In this document: piece by piece, positions 1-12,052 of the stretch | Position numbering within the stretch: the first letter of the stretch is position 1 | Layout: each line of letters begins with the position of its first letter | Origin: Sabethes cyaneus | Taxonomy: Eukaryota; Arthropoda; Insecta; Diptera; Culicidae | Direction of reading: 5' to 3' | DNA: 64,000 bases | Assembly (NCBI RefSeq): GCF_943734655.1 | Contig: NC_071353.1 | Location: 77,181,121-77,245,120, forward strand | Notes under the pieces: model-generated | Databases searched by the model: none | What the model was told of the DNA's origin: nothing | Seen by the model: the letters and a program-made list of their open reading frames with translations, nothing else | Program-made: the position numbers and the translations under genes

Positions 1-242
1 GGTTTACTCAGGAACCACACAACCGATTTCAATGATCTTAGTACCAAATGAAAGTTCTTCCTAAATTATAAAAATTTTCGGGAAGTTTTATTGAAAACAA
101 ATAAGTAGTTTAAAAGTTATGCTTAGAAACGTGTTTTGACAAGGTAATAATTATCGCCTGTTCCTCAGAGATGGCCAAGCCGATTTATGCGCTATTAGTC
201 TCATTTGAAAGGTAGTATAGTCGGATAGATCACTATTGAATG

Positions 243-387
243 TCTAAAAAATAAAAAATAAAAAAAAATCTAAAACATAAAAATAAGAAAACTTATCCAA
301 TTTAATTCTACTATGTGTATTTTATTCAATGACAGATACGTATTTCGCCTACGACTTGCAGGCTTCCTCAGTGTCTGTTTTCGAACT
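243..387 (-). mobile_element. Short retroelement carrying a hammerhead-like motif, copy 1
   Basis: This 145 bp insertion is flanked by perfect 10 bp repeats CTATTGAATG (233-242 and 388-397). The opposite W arm near 63720-63740 has the uninterrupted site, so insertion and target-site duplication are seen directly. Read on the minus strand, it starts with a hammerhead-like fold and ends in a T/A-rich tail (TTTTTTATTTTTTATTTTT). The body is shared with the copy at 54668-54847. Known background: Penelope-like elements and other short retroelements of animals carry hammerhead ribozymes. Assignment to such a group is inference. Confidence 0.6.
331..375 (-). ncRNA. Hammerhead-ribozyme-like motif, copy 1
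   Basis: The minus strand reads, in order: GACA (stem I), CUGAGGA (core box 1), an unpaired A, GCCUGC-AAGUC-GUAGGC (stem II, six pairs including one G-U), GAAA (core box 2), a palindromic UACGUA (short stem III), an AUC cleavage triplet and UGUC (stem I partner). The extra A between box 1 and stem II departs from the canonical core, so activity is uncertain. A covariance-model search and a cleavage test would decide. Confidence 0.55.
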
Positions 388-941
388 CTATTGAATGGTT
401 TTTTGATTGGACTTTTAGTTTGAAAGTTATGAGTAATTGAAGTTACACGTTAAAATTTACAATACTTTATAGCGATTTTAACCAAGATAATTTATCTAGT
501 TTCAATTGTTTTAGTATTAAACGAGAGGTCTTAACACTGCAAATGTATTTACCAAATTTCATAAGGATTGGTTCTACTGGTCAAAAGATATTTAAAAATG
601 ATTGATGAAATTTATTCAAGAAAACCTTAATGACCAAACCTTTAATTGGACTAAACCTTTAAAACAGAATAATATAGTAAAAATGTGTAATTTTTCAACG
701 GATGTTTCTTTGCAGCAGTTAATTAATAAAATATAGCACATTTTCTCACACTTTTAGGGTGACCGTGAATCCACCTAATAGGGTGACACAAGTTTTTGTT
801 TTTTACATGCGTCCAAAAAAATAGCGTCTTCACAAAAATTCTAGAACACTAAAATAAGCAACTTTGCTGCATATAGTAACTATCTATCTCTTACTGGTTG
901 CGAAATTTAATGATTTGTTTGAAGAAACCACTTTAAAATCA

Positions 942-1276
942 AGCAAAGCAAAGCCATGGGTGTAAACGTCCTTCAGAACTTTAACCGGAAAGCATTCAGA
1001 TTCACAACATGCACGGAGCATTACGACTAAACTGAGGGATTCCTATGTCATCAAAAACTTTTCTCATAGGTCCACCATCTTTCAAATCATCATTTCAAAT
1101 CAATCTCGAAAAGCCACCCTTCTTTATCGACAGACTTCGCAGCCGGTTATTAGAGTACAGGAAAATTACGGGGCTAGGGCAAAGATCCTATTCACTCTGT
1201 AGCGACACCGATCAGTCGAGATTCGAACATACAATGACTGGCTTGTTAGGCTAGCATTGTACCCTGAAGCTAACAG
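942..1276 (-). mobile_element. Feilai-like tRNA-derived SINE, interrupted
   Basis: The minus strand carries the tRNA-like promoter head, with a B box of the form GTTCGAATCTCG near the right end, and the characteristic SINE 3' part ending GGCTTTGCTTTG at the left. Target-site duplications CCACTTTAAAATCA flank it (928-941 and 1277-1290). About 133 bp (roughly 983-1115) is inserted relative to the copy at 61688-61882. I see no clear ends for that insert. Small open frames here are accidental. Confidence 0.75.
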
Positions 1277-1577
1277 CCACTTTAAAATCAGTTCTGCTCA
1301 AAAATTCTGTGCTTGATGTTTTCATTGCTTTCCTATATTCTATAAAGTAATTTAGTAGGTTAAAATACACTCTGAAAATTGTTTATCGCTAGGATGCATA
1401 TGGATGATAACTAGCACAGCGTTAACAAACAGTTGAATTAAATTCCGAAGACGTGTCGATTTCTTTATGATCATTTCCAGCTCAAAACACTAAAAAACCA
1501 GTTTTTACTCGACTATTTTCGATTGGAATTGGAATTTGAATGTGAAAATAGTTTCTTTCTAAACCTAATATTTGACG

Positions 1578-1845
1578 AGCAGCATTCCAAAAGGTCCAAT
1601 GTGCAAATGAGAGATTCTCTTTGCGACTCGTCTCTTACGGTTATTACGGCGGCATAAATGCACTTGTATGCATCTATTTTGCATGAAACGGTTACTGGTG
1701 TTATTGGAAAGCTTATCCTTTAGAATAATTGGGTTGAAATGTATTTATGCCGCCGTAATAAGCATAAGAGAAGAAACACAAAGAGAATCTCTCATTTGCA
1801 CATTGGACCTTTTGACATGTTGGTCGAGATTTCCAGGTTTATCTG
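1578..1845. repeat. Tail-to-tail inverted repeat hairpin
   Basis: 1578-1660 and 1741-1822 are reverse complements of each other. Both contain GCAAATGAGAGATTCTCTTT or its complement and the sequence around ATGCCGCCGTAATAA. Family W ends at about 1708, and a second inverted W fragment starts about 30 bp further on, which makes the hairpin. The same end, without the second copy, is at 61254-61400. Confidence 0.65.
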
Positions 1846-1859
1846 TGAGTAAAAAATAA

Positions 1860-2370
1860 AAAGGTTGGACAAAACGGGTCTTTTTTTAAAAAGAAGGTAC
1901 TACCACTAATCGTACCACTAATGGAGGTATCAACCGGCACCAAATTTAAGATTTTTGCTTTCTGACCTAAAATGAACAATCTGACAAAATTTGGTTCAAA
2001 TCCGTGAAAGTCGATTACACGGTTATCGGATACTTTACATGTGTTGACTCCAATAGATAATTTTGAGATTTCACATCTGAATAACTTGAGAACGGCTGGG
2101 CCTAAGAAACAGTTTATATAAGAATTTAGTTCAAAGTGATGCGTATATAATTTGACTCTATCAGTTTTATGAAAATTACAAATTCAAATACAAATCAAAA
2201 ATAATATTTTAACTGAAAATGCCAATGTCAAATGACATATAAGATGGTATAACAAAGGTTGCTTTCACCACTAGGTGGATTAAATCGGGTTTTTCGATAT
2301 TTTTTAAACTTTTTTCCGCCATTTATTTATCTTGAGAATACAGATGAAATGACAAAAAATGACAGATTTC
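1860..2370. repeat. Dispersed repeat fragments
   Basis: 1905-2095 matches, inverted, the segment at about 16800-16965 (shared words include GGCACCAAATTT and AAATCCGTGAA). 2244-2290 carries TATAACAAAGGTT followed by CCACTAGGTGGATTAAATC, found again at 33778-33826, and its first half near 13643. No gene is recognised. Confidence 0.55.
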
Positions 2371-3560
<1,190 letters not shown>

Positions 3561-4134
3561 GTAGGGTTTTTTTCTAATTCCCGTCGTAATAAGTAAAGCC
3601 ATTTTAATTTTTATCATTTGTTGCATGGATTTAATGAATACTCCAAAACTTCTTGTGCTGATTTGACTCAAACACACTTACCTTCCGATTCGTGAACTTT
3701 GAAATCACTGAAAAGCGACTGTTAAAGCATATTATTGAAATTACGCAACTGACTTTATTGCTAAAATTCGTCGTACCGTTTTAAAATCCGTCCATCAAAA
3801 TTTTTCATCGTCGGAACTAAAAATCACAACAATGTTTACGAAGCTAACGCGCATGTAATTGTGTAGGACGGCATGACAAATGTTATTCTACAAAATTTCT
3901 GCAGGTCAGGCGAGTTTTCGTTGCTGTAGAGTAACGACAATGCCTTGCGGGAGTTATTTTCATTTATGAATGACGGAAATTAAAACGATTAGTCGACATT
4001 GTCTTCTTCGTCGCACGAAAAAACGTAGGAAATTTGGCTGGTAGAACTTCTTTAATGATAAAAAGCATTTAAATAGATCTCAGCTCACTTTGATTGAGCG
4101 CATGTGATAGACAACAAACTAAAATACCGTCATC
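3561..4134. repeat. Left arm of inverted repeat pair Y
   Basis: Reverse complement of 55145-55709, recognisable along the whole length with small indels (shared words include AATGAATGACGGAAATTA-type stretches and GGACGGCATGACAAATGTTA). The arm ends exactly at a TA where a MITE has inserted; the partner arm shows the uninterrupted TA site at 55143-55144. Confidence 0.75.
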
Positions 4135-4136
4135 CA

Positions 4137-4828
4137 GGGCGAGATTTTGCCAAAAAAGCATATATTTTTGTTCTTTAGCTCAGTATACACACAATTTAGG
4201 AGCTAAGTTAATTTCAAACCTGTCAATATATACTAAATTGTTCAATTAACAACTACCGTAGAGATGGTTTAGTTACAATGAAACATAACTTTACTGAAAG
4301 TGCATGAACTTTGGCACAATCTCACCCCTTCTAGGGGGTGACATTGTGCCAAAAACATAAAGTCAGGCTAAAAACATAAACAGTGAACATTAGCATGTTT
4401 ATAAACAATACACATAAATATCACTATAAAGTAGTTCACATGGGGCCGTCTAAGAACTAAGTGGACTATTAGGGGCAGGGGGTCGGCCAAAAACAACGCA
4501 TCCTACAAAAACTATGAACGAAAATAACCTGGAGAGGTCTGAAATAACTAAAACTGAGTTCGTATTCAATGGACAGCCTTTATATAGCCAGTAGCGTTTC
4601 AAGGGGGAGATATATGAAGGGGTGTATCTTAAGCGGGCATACCTATTTGATCATTTAACAAAAGTAACCATTACTTCGCTCGAGAACCCACGGCCGCAGA
4701 ACATGTGGCCTATCCCACCCCCTCCCCCATCCTTAAAACTGGCAGTTTATACACGGTATAATATATTCTTCTTATATTAGAGTGTTTATTCAAAGCTTCT
4801 GAAATTTCCAGAGAAAGAGTAAAAATTT
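4137..4828 (-). mobile_element. Truncated TA-MITE, copy B
   Basis: It begins CCGTCATCCAGGGCGAGATT directly after a TA, matching the right end of the full element at 62092-63388 in reverse orientation. It runs through the internal palindrome (4312-4356) and breaks off at about 4828. The second terminal repeat is missing. The partner sequence at 55143-55144 supplies the empty TA site. Confidence 0.75.
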
Positions 4829-5228
4829 GTTTCTCTTCTCTGTTGGGTACTCTTACCACTGCGTCCATTATTTTGAACTATTGTGGTATGCCCCGTTTTA
4901 TTATTATACTATACGCTTCAAGCTTACCTATCACTTATTGAGGAAGTGACAGGCTGGTAGCTGGAGCGAGACATGTGCCAATCAGGGATGACTAGGTTTA
5001 TGAACCTAGTATCCTGATCGGCGACGCCAATCAGATCTCCCCGTTTTGAGATACTGCAGTCTGCGTACTATTTGTGCTCCACGATAGCAGAGCAAGTGTT
5101 CCGAAGTTAAATATCATTTTGTATGAAACTGAGATTCCGAAAATGATATTTACTCGGAAAATGTCCTGTCACAAGACCGGTAAGCTTGCTGAGATCTCTC
5201 TTATTGAGACTCAGCAACTTTTGAGTAA
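4829..5228. other. Unassigned sequence before the RTE element
   Basis: Moderately GC-rich for the window. It contains a short inverted repeat around CTAGGTTTATGAACCTAG (4990-5007). It could be a degraded 5' part of the following retroelement, but no endonuclease coding is visible. Confidence 0.35.
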
Positions 5229-6839
5229 CCTAGGGGTGAACACCTGAATGGCGTGCAGGCGGAAGACCATGATAGCGGAGGAAGTGACCACATTGGTGCA
5301 GCAAGCGACGAAGATGTGCCACCACCATCGATAAGGGAAGTTAAAGAAGCCATCCAGCGGCTGAAGAACAACAAAGCAGCGGGAAAGGATGGCATTGGAG
5401 CGGAACTTATTAAAATGGGCCCGAACAAGTTGGCCGGCTGTCTGCATCAATTGATTGTCAAGATTTGGGATACGGAACAACTACCGGAGGAGTGGAAAGA
5501 CGGGGTTATCTGCCCTATCTACAAGAAAGGTGATAAGCTGGATTGTGAGAACTACCGAGCCATCACTATCCTGAATGCCGCCTACAAAGTGCTGTCCCAA
5601 GTCCTCTTTCATCGACTATCGCCAATAGCCAATAGATTTGTGGGAAGTTACCAGGCCGGCTTCATGGAGGGTCGGTCTACAACAGACTAAATCTTCACCC
5701 TGCGTCAGATCCTCCAGAAGTGCCGCGAATTCCGAGTCCCCACGCACCACCTGTTCATCGATTTCAAAGCCGCATATGATAGCGTAAACCGACAAGAGCT
5801 ATGGAAAATTTTGGACGAAAACGGCTTTCCGGGTAAGCTTACTAGACTTATCATGGCTACGATGGATGGGATTCAGTGCTGTGTGAGAATCTCGGGTGGA
5901 TTGTCGGACCCATTCGAATCTCGCAGGGGACTTCGACAAGGAGATGGTCTTTCCTGCCTGCTATTCAACATTGCGCTTGAAGGTGTTATAAGGCGAGCGG
6001 CGATCGAAATGCGGGGCACGATTTTCAATAAATCCAGTCAATTTATCTGCTTTGCTGACGACGTGGATGCTGTCGGCAGAACATTTGAGGCGGTGGAAGA
6101 TCAGTACACCAGACTGAAACGCGAAGCAGAGAAGATTGGATTGCAGATAAATACGTCTAAAACGAAGTATATGCTGGCGGGCGGGACCGAGCGCGACAGG
6201 GCTCGCTTGGGCAGCACCGTGGTAATCGACGGGGATGAGTTCGAGGTAGTCGACGAGTTCGTATACCTTGGATCGCTGGCAACAGAGGACAACAATACCA
6301 GCCGTGAGATTAAAAGACGTATTATCAGCGGAAGTCGGGCCTACTACGGACTCCACAAACACTTGCGGTCGAACAATCTGAGCCCCCGTACAAAGTGCAC
6401 ACTGTACAAAACGCTAATTAGACCGGTTGTCCTCTACGGGCACGAAACGTGGACATTGCTAGAAGAGGACCTACGAGCACTCGGAGTTTTCGAACGGCGG
6501 GTGCTAAGAACCATCTTTGGCGGAGTGCAAGAGAACGGTGTATGGAGGCGAAGAATGAACCACGAGCTCGCGCGTCTCTACGGCGAACCAAGTATTCAGA
6601 AAGTGGTTAAAGCTGGACGGATACGTTGGGCAGGACATGTTGCTAGAATGCCGGACAACTATCCTGCAAAAACGGTTTTCGCATCAAATCCGGTAGGAAC
6701 AAGACGAAGAGGGGCACAGCGAGCGAGGTGGCAAGACCAGGTGGAGCGAGATCTGGCGAGCACTGGGTGCCCGCGGAACTGGAGATCAGTTGCCATGGAC
6801 CGAAACAGATGGATAAATTATACTGCGCAGGCCTTGTAA
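5229..6839 (+). pseudogene. RTE-clade reverse transcriptase, 5'-truncated, one nonsense codon
   Basis: The open frame encodes the RT and C-terminal region of an RTE-type non-LTR retrotransposon. In order I see the linker with NNKAAGKDGIGAELIK, PIYKKGDKLDCENYRAIT, YQAGFMEGRSTTD, HLFIDFKAAYDSV, GLRQGDGLS and the catalytic FADD motif (6051-6062). These are followed by the C-terminal YGHETWTL, NGVWRRRMNHEL and RWAGHVARMP blocks and a normal stop at 6837-6839. A single in-frame TAA at 5688-5690 replaces what should be Gln. There is no AP-endonuclease domain: the copy starts at about 5229, consistent with 5' truncation on integration. The protein would reverse-transcribe its own RNA at nicked chromosomal DNA. 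It is not a host gene. Confidence 0.85.
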
Positions 6840-6873
6840 TAAGACGTTAGGCCAATTAAGTAAGTAAGTAGGG
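6840..6873 (+). mobile_element. 3' tail of the RTE element
   Basis: Only a few bases separate the ORF stop from an ATTAAGTAAGTAAGTA tail (6855-6870). A very short 3' UTR ending in a short tandem repeat is usual for RTE-clade elements. Confidence 0.65.
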
Positions 6874-8292
6874 GTGGATACTAGACGTTATATATTCTTT
6901 TATAGATTGTTTGAGCGATTGTACAGCCATCCTACTGGCCATAACTGTTCGGCTCTCTTTTTGTTTCAGCCCACCCTCCAGCACACAGTCTAAGATCAGG
7001 CAGAGTGAATCTCGACCCGTGAGTAGAGAGTTGGAGCCACATATTCGTTTGTCGACTCACAACGAGTCGACGTGTTGAGGATAGACGAGGATCAGGACTG
7101 AACCTCTGCTAGCGCATCGTTCAAGTCCTGCTCCTCCACTACTCTCCTCTCCGCCTCATTCGTTTCTTTGTTTTTCGGCAGAGAGAGCTTGCACGGTAAG
7201 AAATCGTCCACTGCATCAGTGACCGTTGCGGCGAGAGAATTTATAAAACCCCCTCCACCATTCATCCCTCGGCACGGGTCACGTCACACCTTGGATTAGG
7301 GGTTTATCCATTCAAATTTTTACGTAATAGCCATAGATAACAGCTATTACAACCATCTCCTTTAGGGGCTTTGGAACCTCTGCTTTGGTTCCTGGGAGTC
7401 AAGAGAACCGTCCTGCAGGCGGAGAAAAATTTGTTTAAATTATTTAGCAGACCTACGATGTGGTTTGGTCCAAAATGGATTATGCAATCTAATCTGTCCA
7501 AATATTGTGCTCAATAGTAAGGAATGTGAGAGTCACTAAAATGGCCATATCTCGGATGTTTCTTGCCGGATTTCCGTTCTTTTTCGACCAATCGACTGGA
7601 AATGAAATATAGTGTTGGGATAAAATATGAAAATTAATAAATTTCTATGACAGAAAAAGATACAGGCGATTAAAAAAATCAGTTTTTGACATACCCTCAG
7701 ACAACCCAGAATATCTCCGGTGTCCGCTGACTATTGCAAATTTTGAAATATTTTAAAAAAACTAGAAAGATTTCCCCGTCGAATACAATTGGTTTCATCT
7801 AAAAATATCCAATTTTTTGGAAGTTATGGGCGTTTCAATTTCATCAAAATTTTGCCTGTCCCGAACATTTTGTCTAACCCCTGTATTTCTTCTCAGTATC
7901 AATTTTTGTTCTATTGGAAAATAAGAATTGGATTAATTTTATTTCACGAAACCGCTTATACCAATGTATATACTAGCTGACCATGCAAACTTTGTCTTGC
8001 TACAAATTGGGCTAAACGACGTAAATTGTAAATTTCTTATGTACTCAAAGTATAAAGTAAGTTTTGCACTTTTTTGGCCGGATTTTCACAAAACATTGTT
8101 TTTTTTACAATTTTGCTAAACTGTTAGTTAGAAACAGCAATCTTTTTAAAGTCTTGACATTTATTGCCAAATAACCGTTGAAAATGTGGTGATTTTTCAA
8201 TTTGCAGTAGCCAGCAGTTGTGCTGGTGTCAATGTATTGTTTGTTAAATGTTATCAAAAAATAAATGTTAAATTAAACTCAAAGATTGTACA
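6874..8292. other. No gene recognised
   Basis: 6960-7290 is more GC-rich and contains a short perfect hairpin (GTCGACTC-ACAAC-GAGTCGAC, 7053-7073) and a TTTATAAAACCCC promoter-like word at about 7239. I cannot tie it to a gene or LTR. 7500-8290 is AT-rich, of the type common in ancient mosquito repeats. Confidence 0.4.
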
Positions 8293-8294
8293 AA

Positions 8295-8488
8295 AAAAGC
8301 AGACTTGGGCATAAACGTCTTTCTAATACTTAACCCTTCTTAGACGACAGACTTCGCAGCTGATACAGGGCAGTTACGGGGCTAGCGCAACAATCCCACT
8401 GACTCTATCTAGCAGTACCGCCTAGCCGAGATTTGAACATACGATGGCTGGCTTATTAGGCCAGCGTCATACCTCGAAGCCAACTGGG
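8295..8488 (-). mobile_element. Feilai-like SINE, diverged copy
   Basis: The minus strand shows the SINE head (TTGGCTTCGAGGTATGACGC, then a B box decayed to GTTCAAATCTCG) and the GGCTGCGAAGTCTG-type core in altered form. No clean target-site duplication is visible. It lies about 160 bp from, and inverted to, the intact copy at 8651-8858. Confidence 0.7.
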
Positions 8489-8650
8489 CGGCTAATGGTT
8501 TTAGAAATGGTTTGGATGGATGATTTTAGGAATATATCATGAAAACTACCATAAACTTTGACAGGCCATACTATTTTCTACTGCAATGTTAACATACCAG
8601 TGTATTATCACAGTAGACCTAAACGAAATTATGTACTTTTTATGAGGAAG

Positions 8651-8858
8651 CCTCCCAGTTGGCTTCGAGGTATGACGCTGGCCTAATAAGCCAGTCGTCG
8701 TATGTTCGAATCTCGACTGGAAGAGGCTGTTGGAGTCAATAGGATCGTTGTAACTGGCCCTGCAATTGTCCTGTACTCTAACAGCTGGCTGCGAAGTCTG
8801 TCGTATAAAAACAGAAGGTAAAGTTTCAATAACGGAATGTAGCACATAGGCTTTGCTT
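8651..8858 (+). mobile_element. Feilai-like SINE with intact target-site duplication
   Basis: About 208 bp, flanked by a perfect 14 bp duplication TTTTTATGAGGAAG (8637-8650 and 8859-8872). The head resembles a tRNA: TTGGCTTCGAGGTATGACGC (A-box region) and TGTTCGAATCTCG (B box), as expected for RNA polymerase III transcription. The body contains GGCTGCGAAGTCTGTCG and the 3' end reads GGCTTTGCTTTT. The family name comes from memory of Aedes Feilai SINEs; it would be mobilised by a LINE in trans. Confidence 0.8.
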
Positions 8859-9146
8859 TTTTTATGAGGAAGTAAATGTAAAAACACATTTACTCCCTCG
8901 TAAGAAGTACAAAATAACTTAGCCGGCATAAGTCGATACCAAAAATGATAAAAGTTGTAAACGAAATTATTTTCTTCAAAAAAAAACGTAGGAGAGTGTT
9001 TCTAATTTATCTTAATATATTAATCTTTCTGTGTAGAAGTATTTGACAGATCAAAATATGAACTTTAAACTACGCCGTACCGTGTTAGTTTGAACGTAAT
9101 TTTCTCTTGCATAACCTTAGATTAAATTCTAGTGCATAATGCAGTA

Positions 9147-10314
9147 CCGTGACCGCTCCTAATTCTGCGCCGCTCCTAATTCTGCGCATTTTTCTTTATA
9201 TAAGTATTTTTTAGCATTGTGCATAACTATGATCATTGCGTTATTTTTTTATAAAAGTCTGTTGAATATTACGCCATTATTCACAAACAGGCCATAATAT
9301 TTGAGAGCGAAATAATTTAACATGAAACAGAAAGTATTTTATATGGCAGAAAACATCGTCGTTTGCTAAGATTGTCCTTCTAGAAAATTAACAAATTTAT
9401 GGTCGAAATTCTTTGCAATGATCAAATTAGCCAGCATAATTAGAAAGAATAATTAGTTTTAATCATGTTTTAGACAAAAAGAGTGATTGCATGCATTGCT
9501 TTCCCTAGAAAAATGCAATGCAATAATGCGCATTTAGACACAGATTTTTTATTCATGATGCAGTAATGTATCCTACAAAGAAATCGCGAAAGAATACGCA
9601 ACCGCACCCAAATGGCTGAGGTATAGAGGTATGAAAATTCAAGTTGAATCTTTAACTTGCATTGATTGGAATCCTGTGCTGTGTCTCGGGATTCGAACCT
9701 ACGACAATTCGTGAAACAATGTTTTCTATTTTTTTTATGTCCAATCTCAAGGGGCTGTCAAAGAGTGGGGAAGTGGTTTCTATATGAAAACACAATTTTT
9801 AGTATTAACCTAAAGTGTAAAGTTCAGTATGCAGAAACCCCGAATCAATTCGCCCTTCACGTTATCGAGAATAAAATTTTTAAAATGAGGCAATCAAAAT
9901 GATAACAATATTCCTTTGCCACCCGGACAGCACAAGAAGGCCGGATCATGGATTTAATTATGGTAATGGCTAATGCCGGATTTTTTGGCGTGATTTCAGC
10001 GTATAAAGACATAAACAGCATGGCAGGAGTATTTATTTTCACTTTTTGCGTGCGCAGGATTAGGAGCAAACATGCGCAGAACTAGAAACATGGGCAAGAA
10101 AGTGCGTAGAGTTATGCACCGTGGATAAGTTCACAAAACGAAAAATATACTCAATTGTTAGTCGACTTAGAATTCCCATATTTTTTACCAGATATTATAG
10201 ACTGTAGCACTACACGTTGTTGCTATCCACGTTGTTAATTTAAATCTAGAGTACTTAGAATAGCTAAAGAATCATAAAAATGTCTTAACTGCGCAGAATA
10301 TGGTACGTTCACGG
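9147..10314. mobile_element. TA-flanked TIR element (CCGTGA family)
   Basis: Both ends abut TA (9145-9146 and 10315-10316). The left end reads CCGTGACCGCTCCTAATTCT; the right end, in complement, reads CCGTGAACGTACCATATTCT. The subterminal motif CTCCTAATTCTGCGC occurs twice in tandem at the left and again inverted inside (about 10050-10085, GCGCAGGATTAGGAGC then GCGCAGAACTAG). No transposase is visible. Size and TA target fit a non-autonomous Tc1/mariner-superfamily element. Confidence 0.65.
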
Positions 10315-10356
10315 TACTAAGAGTAGGTCGAGCATCCCCCTTTTCTGACTTATAAG

Positions 10357-10765
10357 CAGGGATGGCAAATCAGTTATTTTGATCATATTTGTGAGGTATC
10401 GCTACACGCACAGATCCGTACAAATCATGATAAACATTGAATTTTTAGCTTTAATCACAAAGTTTTGTTCTCTTAACAACTCGTAGCAGTTGAATAGTGT
10501 TAAATTTTACCTAGCTACAAGAAAAAGGGTTACTTATGTTGTTTGTATTGAGATTCACACACTGTACATAACCAATCGTCGGTATCTGTTTGTATCTGTC
10601 TGTATTTCTCAACGCAATCATTCAATGTTTTATCTGATATGAATTTTGTCATAATCTGTTCACATCGCGACAAAGTATTTGTCGATTACAAGTAGTGATG
10701 TCAATGAATTTAAATCTGATCGCTTTTATGCTCTTGATCGCTAGAAGCGATTTTTTTTATCCCTG
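10357..10765. mobile_element. Candidate hAT-like MITE with short TIRs
   Basis: The left end CAGGGATGGCAAATCAG and the complement of the right end, CAGGGATAAAAAAAATCG, share about 8 bp exactly, and CAGGG is a common hAT terminus. The 8 bp flanks (CTTATAAG and CTAAGGAG) are similar but not identical, so a target-site duplication is not proven. The interior contains the phrase AGTGATGTCAATGAATTTAA. Confidence 0.35.
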
Positions 10766-10874
10766 CTAAGGAGGAGTTGAAACATCTATCAGAGCATGCT
10801 TCTTACCCGAGAAATACACATTTTGCGTATTAGTTGCCTAGATAATTCTCATTTTTGATTGAAATTTATGTTGT

Positions 10875-11028
10875 CTATGTGGGGAGGGTCTCGAATTACT
10901 ATAGAAAAAATCCTACTTCCAAAAATCCCCACATTCCAAATTTGGTTCTATTTGCTTGAATAGTTCTTGACTTATGCAAAAATTTGTATTTCAGTTACAT
11001 GAGAGCCCCCCTTCCAGAGGAGGAGGGC
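10875..11028 (-). mobile_element. Helitron-like fragment
   Basis: Reverse complement resembling the internal repeats of the Helitron at 46643-48501: CCAAATTTGGTTCTATTTGC, GAATAGTTCTTGA and a purine/pyrimidine-rich GAGAGCCCCCCTTCCAGAGG block. It is cut at 11028 by the next element. Confidence 0.5.
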
Positions 11029-12052
11029 CCCAAGTAACAACGGTAGCTGAATTGCAAGAGCAATGGCTGTTTACGGGTTGGTTTAAGGCGATCAAAGCTG
11101 CATAAAGTAAGCACTTAAATGGTGTTTAAATAAGCGATGCTTAAGCTACTTTAAGTTTTTCAAACCAGTTCTCTCCCAAAAGCTGATAAACAAGCTTAAT
11201 AGCGGATTTTTCTGCTAAACAATCTGCTTCTCAACAGCCATAAACATCAAACCGTTTTACGGCTGCTTAAAGGTGTTAAAATGTAGAGTGGAAGCTTTCA
11301 TTACGCTCACAGCTTTCAAACTACTTTAAGGCTGCTTAAAGGTGTTAAAGTGGCTTTACAAACTTCTACCAAGTTTTTTTCGGCTCACAGCACACTTACT
11401 GTCAGATCATAGAATTTCGCAATTCGGCTGACAGCAAAAGCTTATCCGTTATCGACATTATCGACTGCTTCACGCTAGGCGGGCTAGACTTCAGGTGTAA
11501 AGATATTCTTACTGTCTATTCTGCAGATGCAAATGGTGCGGATCATACGGTGAGTGCTTATGGATCAAAAGATGGCGGGTTCAATTCCCGGAAAAAGGAC
11601 ATGCATTTTTAATTAGCTAGCTTTACTTATACGAATTATAAAGTTATTCGAAATTAAAAATATTGCGTTCGAAACATGTTTACAGCAAAATAAAAAAAGG
11701 CCGCGTTTCATTTTTCAAATTTAAAGATAGATTTTTTTTGGCTGCATAAAGGTTGATGAAGCGTTGATTAAGCGACTGGAAAAGCAGATTGCAAAACTAT
11801 TTCTCGTTCTAAAAATAAAATTGACAGCATTGCGCAAATTGGCTATTTAACAGCGCAAAAAAGTTTCTATTAAGCTTCATTGCAGCTTCGAAAGCAGCTA
11901 TTAATTAGCCTGAAGCTTGATAAAATCACCAGATTTAGATGTTTAAGAGCTGAAAAAAGGTTTTTATTTCTAAACCTAAACCATAGATCAGTCACAGGTT
12001 GAATAAAATCAGATATAAAAGCGTTTGATCAGCCTGAAATTGTTACTTGGGT
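11029..12052. mobile_element. TIR element with internal GCTGCTTAAAGG repeats
   Basis: The left end CCAAGTAACAACGGTAGCTG pairs with the complement of the right end, CCAAGTAACAATTTCAGGCTG without its final base. Inside, GGCTGCTTAAAGGTGTTAAA occurs twice (about 11261 and 11329), and related GCTGCATAAAG words occur near both ends. No transposase is seen, and no target-site duplication is obvious. Confidence 0.5.
11540..11605 (+). repeat. tRNA-like segment
   Basis: It contains GGGTTCAATTCCCGG, a good B box/T-arm, preceded by a weak A-box-like region. It lacks a complete cloverleaf, so it is more likely a tRNA-derived fragment than a functional tRNA. Confidence 0.3.

Larger units (their letters stand above)
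1..1708. repeat. Left arm of a large inverted repeat (family W)
   Basis: Reading rightwards from 1, this stretch matches the reverse complement of 64000 down to about 61254, nearly continuously by eye. Both arms contain the same Feilai-like SINE at the same site with the same duplication (CCACTTTAAAATCA). They are therefore copies of one sequence that already carried the SINE. The left arm has a private 145 bp insertion (243-387) and about 133 bp inserted in the SINE. The right arm has a private 1297 bp TA-MITE. Partial copies of the first 700 bp lie at about 13643-14170 and 30488-31095. Confidence 0.8.

Noticed and set aside
1045..1254. Small plus-strand ORF
   Set aside because: It lies within a SINE and its insert, with no protein-like features.
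5961..6362. Minus-strand frame inside the 5229-6839 RTE copy
   Set aside because: Antisense shadow of the RT domain.
11540..11605. Functional tRNA gene
   Set aside because: Good T-arm word, but no complete cloverleaf or acceptor stem.
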